This document shows, one piece after another, positions 53,995-64,000 of a DNA stretch of 64,000 nucleotides (the first letter of the stretch is position 1; the number at the start of each line of letters is the position of its first letter). Origin of the DNA: Gigantopelta aegis (taxonomy: Eukaryota > Mollusca > Gastropoda > Neomphalida > Peltospiridae); NCBI RefSeq assembly GCF_016097555.1, contig NC_054706.1:74306674-74370673 (forward strand), given 5' to 3'. The position numbers and the translations under genes were made by a program. A model generated the notes under the pieces. It searched no databases. It was not told where the DNA came from and saw nothing but the letters and a program-made list of their open reading frames with translations.

Positions 53995-56900
53995 TCACAG
54001 GTCAGCCGTCTCCATGTTGTCAGCACCAGTACCATTATTCTGCTGCCCAGAATGATTTTCTGCCGAGTTCACGTCTTCGTCAACCTTCCTGTTTTCCACC
54101 TCGTTCGTCTGGTATTGTCTTTCTGGGGAATGGCTTACTTCATCATGCTTCTGGTCATCTTCAGACATGCTCTGTTTCTCTCTTGACTTGCTACGTTTCT
54201 CCGCAGACATGCTTCGCTTCTCTCTAGACTTGCTTCGTTTCTCTGCAGATCTGCTCCGTTTCTCTCTAGACCTGCTACGTTTATAGCTTCTGTCTTCACT
54301 CCGCTTCGCTGTCAAAAGTTAATGTTATTTATTCTCAAACAGATCACAGAGTTATGTTCACAATCGGTAACCAACAACACAAAAAATGAATAAAAATTAC
54401 CATTAGTACTATTAGTTAATTGGATGTCAAACATTTGGAAATTTTTGACTCGTAGTCTTACAGGAAACACACCACATTTTTTCCATTAGCAGCAAGGGAT
54501 CTTTCCTACAGAAAGGACAGCACATACCACGACCTTTGATATATCAGTCATAGCAGTGTTCGAGATTAACGGTATCCCAATATCCCAGGGATACCAGACT
54601 TCAATAAGCCAGTATCCCACTGGGATACCATATAAAAAAATAATTAAATCCTGCGTTTTTATTTTTCGCTGAAACAATGAAAGTCATAATTTATTGGTGA
54701 AGTTAAGTAACAGTATTTTCCAGCTCGTACCCAGTCTAATACTATGCCATAACAATATCTCCCCCAACTCGTACCCAGTCTAATGCTACACTGAAGAAAT
54801 AGCGGCGTAGCAATAGACAAAACTACTAAGTCGCTATTGTTTTTATTTGGGATAATTATTCCACATCTGCAAAAAATTGATAGGTCTACAGGTAGGTTTA
54901 TCATTAATAATGTAAGAAACACTTATAGATTACTGCTAAATATTAATTTATGTCAGTATTATGCAAAATTTTTTGCTAATTCCGTTTGATTGCGAATTTT
55001 ACGAATTCCGCAATTTCAATTACGGCATAGGAATATAGACTGGGAACGAGAACAGTGTCAAACAAGTTTGTTACAATGTTATTTATGAATTTCATTTAAG
55101 TGGGATACTAAATTCTCAGGTGCGATACCAAATTTTGAAATATTAGTACCCAAATGGGATACTGCCCAAAATTTTTAATCTTGAACACTGGTCATAGTAC
55201 ACTGGGTCCACTGAAGTGGTTCAATTTATTGACACAAGCACCTCAGGCCTACTGAGCTCGATCCCGCCCCCAGTTTTATTAGTATCAAAAGGGCAAGTAG
55301 TAAACAAAGTTAAAAGTTTGCTTTGTTCAACGACACCACTGGAGAACATTGATTAATTAATCATTGGCTATTAATTGGATGTCAAATATTTAGAAACCCA
55401 CTACATTTTTTCATTAGCAGCAAGTGATCTTTTATATACACTGTCCCACAGACAGGAAAGCACATACAACCTTTGACCAGTTGTGGTGCACTGGTTGGAA
55501 CAAGAATTTTATAGTCTACCGAATATTCATATTTTGGAGCTCCCATCCATATCTTTACTAAATTAACTACCTAATATTCTTTTTTAACTGTTCTTAGCAT
55601 GGATGCTTTCTGCATTACCTTTATCCCTGCTATTGCGATCTTTACTCCGTGATCTTCGTCTGCCATCGCGGTCTTTGCTTCGAGATCTGCGTTTCACGTC
55701 TCTTTCTCGACTCCGGGTCCCCCGTTTCGAGTCCCGGTCGCGACCCCGAATCCGACTCCCTGATCGTCTCCGCGATCTGCTCCTGGAGCGCGATGAGCGA
55801 GCGGATCTACTCGACCTGTGGCGGTCCTTGCTTCGTGAATGTTTTCTGTGCCTGCTCCTACTGCGTGAACGCCGTTTTCTGTAATACAATATCATTCAGT
55901 AATTAATAAACAGTAATTAATAAGCAGGGAACATTTTGTTTTCTAAATTTTGATTAGCTACAGTGCTGATTAATTTAAAAATTGATTAGCAACATCTAGT
56001 TAATGTTTTAAAATTATGAAAACTAGATTTACACATTTTTTAATTTAATAAACATTGAAAATTCTAATTTACAAAATAATCCGAACTATCCAATCAAAAC
56101 TCAAGGAGGAGCTAGACTTTCTAATCAATATAAAAAATTTACTCAACATTAATTTTCTAAATACGAATACAACAGGAAAAAACTCTACCCCTTTAATCTA
56201 AACAAATGTGTTTAAAAAGTCAAATATATATCGGGGGTATATATATATATCACTATGCAACATGTTTAACAAGAAAAATTAAAGTTAACCCATATCAGCA
56301 TCACCTGCAAAATTTGCGTACATGCATTGATCATTTCTACCAAATAGAAAACATATTTGGAAAAAAAGAGAACTTTTAGCTACTACACACATCAGGATGA
56401 CCAGAAACGTGATATGTACACACACGATATTGTCAACAAACAAAAAATGTATTTAACAGGTAATTTTAACTGTTAAAACGTCTGTTACTCAGAAACATAT
56501 TACAAAAACAAACACTACTAACCTCTCCCTACTACGATCTCGTCTATCACGACTCCGCGACCGTCGACCTCTACTCTTTGATCGACTACGATCCTTTCGC
56601 TTCTTTTCTCTTTCTTTCCTTCGTTCTTCTCTTTCCTTATCCTCTTTTTCCTTTTCTTTTTTCCTCCTTTCCTCTCTTTCTCTCTCACGTTCTTTCTCGC
56701 GGTTTTCACGTTCTTTTGCCAGTTTTAGTTCCTTGGCCTCCCTTTCTTCAGCTTCTTCTCTGTGTTTTTTCTAACAGAGAAAACAAAAAGAAAATGTGCT
56801 TTAAATTACAGTACAAGCTGCAATAATAATGTTTAACCACCTAAATTAATGCACAATAGAAAAATAATTCTGCTAGTTTTATTCTGTCTAGTAAGTTAAA

Positions 56901-59900
56901 ACACGACTTTTAACACATTAAAAAAATATATGTAGTATAAATCAAAATCAAAATCCATCATCAAAATGCAGTAAGTGTAATCAAAGACTATTTTAACAAA
57001 GTAGGCCACAATAGTATATCAGCTTTATGTTATGTAGTAACATTTAATGTGTGTATTTTGACCCAGTATTTTAACAAAGTAGGTTCTAATAGTATACCAG
57101 CTTTATGTAATGCAGTAACATTTAACTTGTGTATTTTGACCCAGTAACAGCATTCACAACTTCCACCGAAAGTCCCCACTAGAAATGACAATTTTAGTTA
57201 TTGGCTATTAAAGGTATTTAAAAACCCCACAATACCAAAGACACAATAAACACGTGGCACGTGAGCCGCCCTACCTGCTTGTCATCAACATAGGCCCTAA
57301 TTCGTGCATATCCAGTGTGTTGTCTACCGTACAAGTGTTCGTCAATACGCTGCTGAGCGTCCCCGACAACGAGGAAAGCACTACACACACTGCACACTTC
57401 CAGTGTCTTTTCGGGCTCAGCCCACTGGGGCCCGGAAGGGTTCTACAACATGAAGAAAAGGACAGAACATTACGACCTCATTGAAGGACACTCACCTTGA
57501 ATTTCTCAACCGTGGCTCGCACAGTAGCATAGCCCGCATGCTGCTTGCCGAGTATGTGCTCGTCCTGCCGCTGGGGCATGTCTCCAACGATCAAGAACGC
57601 ACCGCAAACTTCGCACACTGACATTTGTTTTAGCGGCGGTAGCTCGGGCATTGGTTGCTGTCAAGTAAAAAAGACAGATCCAGTAATTAATCTACGAAGC
57701 AGGGTGGGTCTGTGCGTAGTGTAAAACATACCATTTTGGGGTGGGGTTTTTTAACAGATGAAATTTGGGTGCTTAACAGTTCTGATGTTCTTAAAGCCAT
57801 GTTTTACAGATAAACTGAGTGGTTATAACAGTCCGGTTGTTTGTTTCAAAGCTACATTTTACAGATGAACTGTGGTGTATACAACAGTTCTGTTCAGGAG
57901 TTGCAGGTTTCATAGAACACATCCACACAAGCACTGTTTGATTGCAGATGGCAACCAAATTGCTATATTACCGAGTAAACTGACAGCTGAATAAACAAAC
58001 AAGTCTGCACAAATACTCTTTGATGACAGACGGCAATGAAATTGCTGCATCACTGTGTAATCCGACAGCTGCATAAACAGTCTTCTGAAGATGGCTGTGT
58101 GTGAAGGCTACCAGGCACCTTAACTCCTGCCACGCACTGGCTCTCATCAACTTAGCCACTTCAAATTCACAAATAGTAAGTTTGCAGTTTGTCACTTCAT
58201 TATCATGAAGATCACTTTTAGTCGCAGTCCTCCCCCACTTAGGCACTTCCAACTCACGATGGTTCAGTGGCAGTTCTCAAGTTGCTCACTTCAAACTCAA
58301 CGAAGCTTTGAACTTTGTTACTTCAAACTCATGATGGTTGAACAAAAACACTCAATTTGGTTACTTCACATTCATGACAAATGGTCTGCGAAACACTGCT
58401 TCAACGTATTCATTTCCTTTCAGGAGAAATTCACCATTTTTAAAGTACAAGTAAAACTATTTTTCTTATTTCAGAAGAAATACTTTCTCGTGTTAAACTT
58501 TAATGAATTTAGGGAAATGTCAAGTTGAACTAATCGACCCAATATAAAACTATGTAGATTAATTACTGTGATCTCTCTTTTTCACTAATTCAGATCTCCT
58601 CCAACTTGTCAATGACAAATCTACTAATCACAATATAACACAAATGGAATAAAACATATATACATGCAAAACATTGCACATTCATCTCACATTTTATGAA
58701 ATCAATGTGAACGGGTTTATTCTTGAACTGCAGTCAATAACAGACAATTCCCACACAATCGTTTTGGCTTCGTACACAAAAAAATATAGTATATCCAACA
58801 GCTATTTCTTAAATATTATATCTGAACTATGGTATTTTTTTCTTTTCTTTTTCAATTTAAATTTTTTTACTAGACTCTTATGCATCCAGCTTTACATTCA
58901 GAAATGTCATCATTGAACCAAGTTTCCAATGTGAAACTTGACATTTTAAACCTCCATTTTTCACAATTTTACAATTAAAACTGTAAGAAAGCAACTAACA
59001 TAACATACTCTTGATGTGTGTAATATTATGGGAGATCTTAATGAGTCTAATTACCATAATTAAATTTACAGTAGAACTAATTAATAGTTTTAAAAATATA
59101 AAAAAACACAACAAAAAACCCACTCTACAATCATGATCACTGATGTTAGTTTATGACGCTTTTATAAAGTTTATTTTCACTTTCACTCGACTATGAGTAA
59201 TCCCAACCATCATCTTCTTTAAAGGTTGTATTATTAGTTATTTTTGGCAAATACATCTTTTTAAACATCTACAACTTTCATTAAATAATGACATGTACAA
59301 CATGTTTTAAAAGAAATATTTTAAAATTTTAAAAAATCAATCACATATTTTTGTTACATCATCAATAACATTTACACAATTATAGACTGTTGTTTTCTTT
59401 TGATATAGCAATACACAATTTAAATATGAATACCAGTCAGTACATAGCCAGGCGTGGCAGAGTGTAAAAAAACTAATAGTGGTACGGCTCGAGGTTGCAA
59501 GACTCTTCTTTCAAATACACCTGTGAAGGGCATTTTTGCCGCCCCTGGAGCGAGTTTGATTGTTATTCTACCAGATTCTAGTGTTCACAGAATCAAGATA
59601 GATAACTCATGTGAATTTTGATAGCAGTCGAGAATGGGGTTTTACGGTAGTTTTTTAATCAAGAATGGGAATGAAATAGTAAATGCATTATCAAAAATTA
59701 TTTTAAAAAAAATTATACTGTAACATTTAAACAGCCTTGTCTGCACAATGTGGAAATCAGAACTATTTTGGTGTAATAAAACATAGTAATAATATAGTTG
59801 TTTTTAAATTTGAATGAATGACATGTTGCCACAATATCCATTTTCAGAATGCTGTTGGCGATTACTAAAGCAAATGTGTTTAAAGAAAATCAATCTAATG

Positions 59901-62900
59901 ACCAAAGCACTTCAAGTGAGTGCTCTACCAACTGAGTTAAATCCAGCCATCATTTAAGAAAATGTTAACAAGCCAGCACATACCACCTTTTATGTGCCGG
60001 TGTGGCTAAAAGGACTTTTGCTGATGACCTACATTATATGTAATACATAATAAATCAAAGAAACTTGCACAATGAAGGAAAACAAAACTCTAATTTTTAT
60101 AAAAACAACTCCAGGATTTTCATTGGAACAAATTTTGCTTTAGGCCAAACAAAAAAATAGGTGTGTTTCCAGTTGACCGACCGTCCCTAGTTTTACCCCC
60201 CCTCCCCGACCCTAATCTTAAACTGAAAAAAAGAAAAAAGAAAAAAAAAAGAGGACAACATCACCAAACAAGAGTATTTCCTTCCTTGCACACTGTTTAC
60301 GTACTATTATACGATACATTTTGCACATGTAATTCCCTTCCGAAAAACATCGAGAAATTATGGAAAAGCTTTTGTAATAGAGTTCCTTCCCCTGATTAGC
60401 TACCACCGAACAGCTTAGTCGGTCACGGAAGTAACCAAATGTACGAACATAGCCTTGGTACAGGTTATTTCGATTAAATATAATCGTATCAATTCAGCTT
60501 AATTCTCATCTTCACTTAAATCAACAGGTCTTATTATTAATGCATCTCAAATGTTTGCATAAAGTATTTAAATTAAGAACAACGAAATTAATACAAATGT
60601 CCCATTAATTTAAGGAAATACACAAACAGTGCATACCAATACTACTATTACTACTACTACAACAACGACAACAATAACAATGATAATGATGATAAATAAT
60701 AATAATAATTATTGGCCTTAGCTAATTTTCAGATATATTTAATATTTGTTTGAAAATTATTAAATGTAGTTAATTTAGTGATATTTTTTATTAGCCAGAT
60801 TAAAAATTGTATCCACTTTGTATAAAAATTAGCAATTGGCTAACGAGTCCTTAAAACTCTTAAATCTCCGAAATGCACCCGATATAGTAGAACCATTATT
60901 AGATTTTGGACAGAAAGTGTTTGAAATGCACCCGATATAGTAGAACCATCATTAGATTTTGGACAGAAAGTGTTTGAAATGCACCCGATATAGTAGAACC
61001 ATCATTAGGTTTTGGACAGAAAGTGTTTGAAATGCACCCAATATAGTAGAACCATCATTAGATTTTGGACAGAAAGTGTTTGAAATGCACCTGATATAGT
61101 AGAACCATTATTAGATTCTGGACAGAAAGTGTTTGAAATGCACCCGATATAGTAGAACCATCATTAGGTTTTGGACAGAAAGTGTTTGAAATGCACCCGA
61201 TATAGTAGAACCATTATTAGATTCTGGACAGAAAGTGTTTGAAAATTTCTGAGAGCAAACATTTACTGATAATACAATAGAAGTACATGTAGTACAACAA
61301 TAAAACAAAGAAGGAAAAACACCTACCATTTCGAGTTGGCGCCTTTCTTCACGTAACTGGTCACACAGCTTCATAACACCTTGAGCTTCTTCGACCTTAC
61401 CCTCACACCCCAGCTGTTCAGCCTAAAGAAATACACATTACAAACTTTGTACAAGCAACACAATCACGATTATATAACATTCTACCACAACTTTTAAAAA
61501 TACTTGATTCTAACTGACCGCCTACCTTAAATTAGGTTTTAAATTTATAACTACTTCTATCAATTAGGCTACTTTATTCAAGTACAAATATGAATCAGTG
61601 TTTGCAAACAATCATGATTGCAGAAACAAAAAATCAGCAATCTGAGAGTACCACTAATGGGCCTAACAAATTTCAGCAGCTCATAAGTTTCCAGAGACAT
61701 AACCGTCAAAATAAGGCAAATCTAATTAACGAGTTAATTACAACTGCTATGTACCTGATTAACGAGTTAATTACAACTGTTACATACCTGATTAACGAGT
61801 TAATTACAACGGCTACGTACCTGATTAATGAGTTAATTACAACTGCTACGTACCTGATTAACGAGTTAATTACAACTGCTACGTACCTGATTAACGAGTT
61901 AATTACAACTGCTAGGTACCTGATTAACGAGTTAATTACAACTGTTACGTACCTGATTAACGAGTTAATTACAACTGCTACGTACCTGATTAACGAGTTA
62001 ATTACAACTGTTATGTACCTGATTAACGAGTTAATTACAACTGCTACGTACCTGATTAACGAGTTAATTACAACTGCTACGTACCTGATTAATGAGTTAA
62101 TTACAACTGCTAGGTACCTGATTAACGAGTTAATTACAACTGTTACGTACCTGATTAACGAGTTAATTACAACTGCTATGTACCTGATTAACGAGTTAAT
62201 TACAACTGCTACGTACCTGATTAATGAGTTAATTACAACTGCTAGGTACCTGATTAACGAGTTAATTACAACTGTTACGTACCTGATTAACGAGTTAATT
62301 ACAACTGCTATGTACCTGATTAACGAGTTAATTACAACTGTTACGTACCTGATTAACGAGTTAATTACATAGACCCAGTGATTTTCCGCAATCGCGGAAA
62401 ACGAACGGAATTCACGGAATTCCCATTGTGAAATGGAATTACGATTTTCCACGAAGTAAAAAAAATTATTACCATTTTACTATTGTCACACACTGTAAAA
62501 CTGACGATTGGCCCATGTGCAGTACTATTGGCAAATGCGTAGTGTCGTATTTACCAGGGCTACATTCAGCCAGACCAAGCGGAAAAACGTCCACTAGACT
62601 GAATTATACGCTTCACGGTAATGACCACTTCGGGAACCAGTCAAAATATGTTTGCAAACGTTTAGCAAAAAACAGCTGGTTGAACGTTGCAACGTTACTT
62701 TATTTCCGCTGTGTCATGCACATACTTCACATTGCAGACGATGTTAGACTGTCAAAGCGGTGATAAAAATAAATGTTTATGTTTTGTTAACACTAAGCCC
62801 CGTTGAATAAAACAGTGCACTCAGTTGTTGGACAATTATGCTTTATGTATTTGTTATAACTGTAACCTCTGCTCCGATTTTTTGCTACTAATATGAAGGC

Positions 62901-63850
62901 CTACTTTGATTTAACAACAAATAGCACCGCATGTTGACGCCAGTCAATTTTCAGACCCTTATTTTGGTTTCATACAAAGTAAATAAAACCAAACCAACGG
63001 TATTTTTTTAATGATATATTTGACAATAGGTACTTTTTATGTTTTTCATCTTTTAAAACTTAAAAAATTAATATTTTGTCAAGAATTATGAAAAATTAAA
63101 AAGTAAACAGTGTTTTGTCTGCCTGTTATGTTAATTTGTCACAACTTATGTTATTTAAATTGTTAATTAGGCCAACATATTGTATCCTGAAACGGAAATG
63201 AAACGGAATTTACAAAAATATGAAACGGAAAAAAAATGTTTTTTTGAAACAGAAAACCACTGGGTCTAATTACAACTGGTATGTACCAGATTAACGAGTT
63301 AATTACAACTGCCATGTCCCTGATTACCAAGTTAATTACAACTGCCATGTACCTGAATAACAAGTTAATTACAACTGTCACATACCTGATTAACGAGTTA
63401 ATTACAACCATTACGTACCTGATTATCAAGTTAATTACAACTGTTACATACCTGATCAACGAGTTAATTACAAGTGTTACGTACCTGATTAATGAGTTAA
63501 TTACAACTGTTACGTACCTGATAGTTAATAACAATTGTTACCTGATTAACAAGTGAATTACAACTGCCATGTACCTGGTTAACAAGTTAATTACCACTGG
63601 CACGTACCTGTTTAACGAGTTAATTACCACTGCCACGTACCTCATAAACCAGTTAATTACACCTGCCACATAACTGATTAACAAGTTAATTGCAACTGCT
63701 ATGTACCTGATTAACGAGTTAATTGCAACTGCTATGTACCTGATTAACGAGTTAATTACACCTGCCACGTACCTGATTAACGAGCTCGTTGATCTTCTCG
63801 GTGAGCATCTCAGACTTGTCTTCCTTAGCACCGGGAAAGCTTCCATTTAG
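53995..63850 (-). CDS. LUC7L3: LUC7-like protein 3 (CROP-like), U1 snRNP-associated splicing factor, 5'-partial
   Basis: Exons in coding order are 63773-63850, 61327-61422, 57496-57657 (or 57275-57442), 56523-56770, 55619-55878 and 53995-54308. They join in frame (1158 nt, 385 aa plus TGA), and all are GT-AG. Visible order: the helical region ending EKINELVNQ then AEQLGCEGKVEEAQGVMKLC (human LUC7L3 has a near-identical stretch), the second C2H2 zinc finger VCEVCGAFLIVGD...HILGKQH, a Glu/Arg/Lys-rich coiled region, then about 170 residues of Arg-Ser repeats and an acidic tail. LUC7 proteins sit on U1 snRNP in the nucleus and influence 5' splice-site choice. The RS domain is typical of LUC7L3. 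The N-terminal part with zinc finger 1 lies beyond the right edge. Confidence 0.93.
54410..55290 (-). mobile_element. SINE interrupted by a MITE
   Basis: The left part at 54410-54553 (GGATGTCAAACATTTGGAAA, AGCAGCAAGGGATCTTTCC, CAGCACATACCACGACCTTT) and the right part at about 55191-55290 (GTACACTGGGTCCACTGAAG, tRNA-head complement CTACTGAGCTCGATCCCGCC) are one SINE split by 54554-55190. Confidence 0.8.
54554..55190. mobile_element. Non-autonomous DNA transposon (hAT-like MITE) nested in a SINE
   Basis: Terminal inverted repeats are CAGTGTTCGAGATTAA and the complement of CAGTGTTCAAGATTAA. Flanking GTCATAG repeats lie at 54547-54553 and 55191-55197. GGGATACC-type motifs occur inversely near both ends. 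No transposase is present. The hAT assignment rests on the CAGTG ends and a 7-8-bp duplication. Confidence 0.75.
55305..55510 (-). mobile_element. SINE body in a LUC7L3 intron
   Basis: CAACGACACCACTGGAGAAC, TTAATTGGATGTCAAATA, ATTAGCAGCAAGTGATCTTT, CAGACAGGAAAGCACATACA, GTGCACTGGTTGGAACAAG. Confidence 0.75.
57275..57442 (-). other. LUC7L3: Alternative exon B for LUC7L3 zinc finger 2
   Basis: 56 codons, phase 0 at both ends, with acceptor TTCATGTTGTAG and donor CAG|GTAGGG. It encodes NPSGPQWAEPEKTLEVCSVC then SAFLVVGDAQQRIDEHLYGR and QHTGYARIRAYVDDKQ. The four zinc ligands (C-x2-C, x15, H-x5-H) and spacing equal those of exon A. It shares GDAQ with human LUC7L3. About 55% of residues match exon A over the finger, so the duplication is old and under selection. 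Confidence 0.85.
57496..57657 (-). other. LUC7L3: Alternative exon A for LUC7L3 zinc finger 2
   Basis: 54 codons, phase 0 at both ends, with acceptor TTTACTTGACAG and donor AAG|GTGAGT. It encodes QPMPELPPLKQMSVCEVCGA, FLIVGDMPQRQDEHILGKQH and AGYATVRATVEKFK. It is closest to the vertebrate LUC7L3 finger (QM-VCEVCGAFLIVGD, ATVE). The 53 nt that follow (57443-57495) form the gap to exon B. Confidence 0.88.
57660..60860. other. LUC7L3 intron upstream of the alternative exons
   Basis: No coding sequence is supported. It contains degenerate 40-50-bp repeats of a GTTACTTCAAACTCATGATG type at about 58140-58390. A tRNA-like SINE head on the - strand lies at about 59900-59955 (complement of AACTCAGTTGGTAGAGCAC). 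The rest is AT-rich and unremarkable. Confidence 0.6.
60871..61242. repeat. 53-bp minisatellite, 7 copies, in a LUC7L3 intron
   Basis: GATATAGTAGAACCATNATT and ACAGAAAGTGTTTGAAATGC recur every 53 bp with only a few substitutions. The array ends 85 bp from the donor of exon 61327-61422. Confidence 0.92.
61722..63772 (-). repeat. 33-bp minisatellite built from a LUC7L3 exon end and 5' splice site, about 35 copies
   Basis: On the coding strand each unit is CTCGTTAATCAG followed by GTACGTAGCAG and TTGTAATTAA. The first 12 bases equal the last 12 bases of exon 63773-63850, and the rest equals the start of its intron. Nineteen full units and a partial one lie at 61722-62369. About 15 more diverged units lie at 63269-63772, directly next to the exon. 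The two blocks are separated by the insertion at 62370-63268. Confidence 0.93.
62370..63268. mobile_element. Non-autonomous DNA transposon inserted in the splice-site array
   Basis: 17-bp terminal inverted repeats TAGACCCAGTGATTTTC and the complement of TAGACCCAGTGGTTTTC (one mismatch) bound an 899-bp element. ATTACA lies on both sides (62364-62369 and 63269-63274), though the array itself could supply it. There is no transposase frame. CGGAA-rich motifs occur near both ends. Confidence 0.75.
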
Positions 63851-64000
63851 CTGGAACAAAAATAATATAGACTTTCACACATCCTATCCTCATCACCCAG
63901 ATAAATCCCAATCAAGATACTACTGTCCTAAACCTGTGCATTTCACATCTTCTAACCACAATACTTACTCAGAGCTGCCAACCCCTAGCCAAAAGTGAGT

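Noticed and set aside
55603..55906. Arg/Leu/Ser-rich frames on the + strand
   Set aside because: They are the antisense shadow of the LUC7L3 RS-domain exon 55619-55878.
61590..62452. Long open frames of about 250 codons on both strands with an 11-residue repeat
   Set aside because: They are by-products of the 33-bp minisatellite (a multiple of three without stops in those frames). The array is intronic to LUC7L3 and derived from a splice site.
61722..63772. CRISPR-like regular array
   Set aside because: There are no unique spacers. The units are contiguous 33-bp tandem repeats in a eukaryotic intron.

Overview
The window is a 64 kb piece of an AT-rich animal genome. Long introns, GT-AG splicing, dense tRNA-derived SINEs, degenerate LINEs, Ty3-type LTR retrotransposons and a Tc1 transposon, together with the character of the SINE families, suggest a mollusc, probably a gastropod. 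The species is inference.

Layout. (1) 1-11407, + strand: the last 14 exons of a sodium/solute symporter of the SLC5A8/SLC5A12 (monocarboxylate) type, whose 5' end lies outside the window. A duplicated copy of part of one of its exons lies at 12298-12445. (2) 12939-20064, - strand: two Ty3/gypsy units in tandem that share a middle LTR. (3) 20065-32915: no host gene recognised. It holds SINEs, three decayed LINE fragments, a minisatellite and one nearly complete but broken jockey/I-type LINE at 28602-32915. (4) 33225-34216, +: an intronless aminergic-type GPCR pseudogene. (5) 35006-38908, -: a third, truncated copy of the same LTR element. (6) 38910-44000: a palindromic MITE, six SINEs and a Tc1-like transposon at 42451-43957. 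(7) 45600-63850, -: the 3' two thirds of a LUC7L3 (CROP-like) gene, a U1 snRNP-associated 5' splice-site factor, whose 5' exons lie beyond the right edge. Its last coding exon ends at 53995, and the rest is probably a 3'UTR with a long intron.

The most striking content is in the LUC7L3 gene. First, the exon for its second zinc finger exists as two tandem, phase-0 alternatives (57496-57657 and 57275-57442) separated by only 53 nt, the classic layout of mutually exclusive exons. Second, the intron after exon 63773-63850 begins with about 35 tandem copies of a 33-bp unit that is a duplicate of that exon's own 3' end and 5' splice site. About 32 decoy donors result, and use of any downstream one inserts an in-frame stop. 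A gene for a 5'-splice-site selector that carries an array of its own 5' splice site suggests an autoregulatory system. That link is inference.

The LTR elements keep remnants in the order gag-protease-integrase C-terminus-RT-RNase H. This is the unusual Gmr1-type pol order within Ty3/gypsy.
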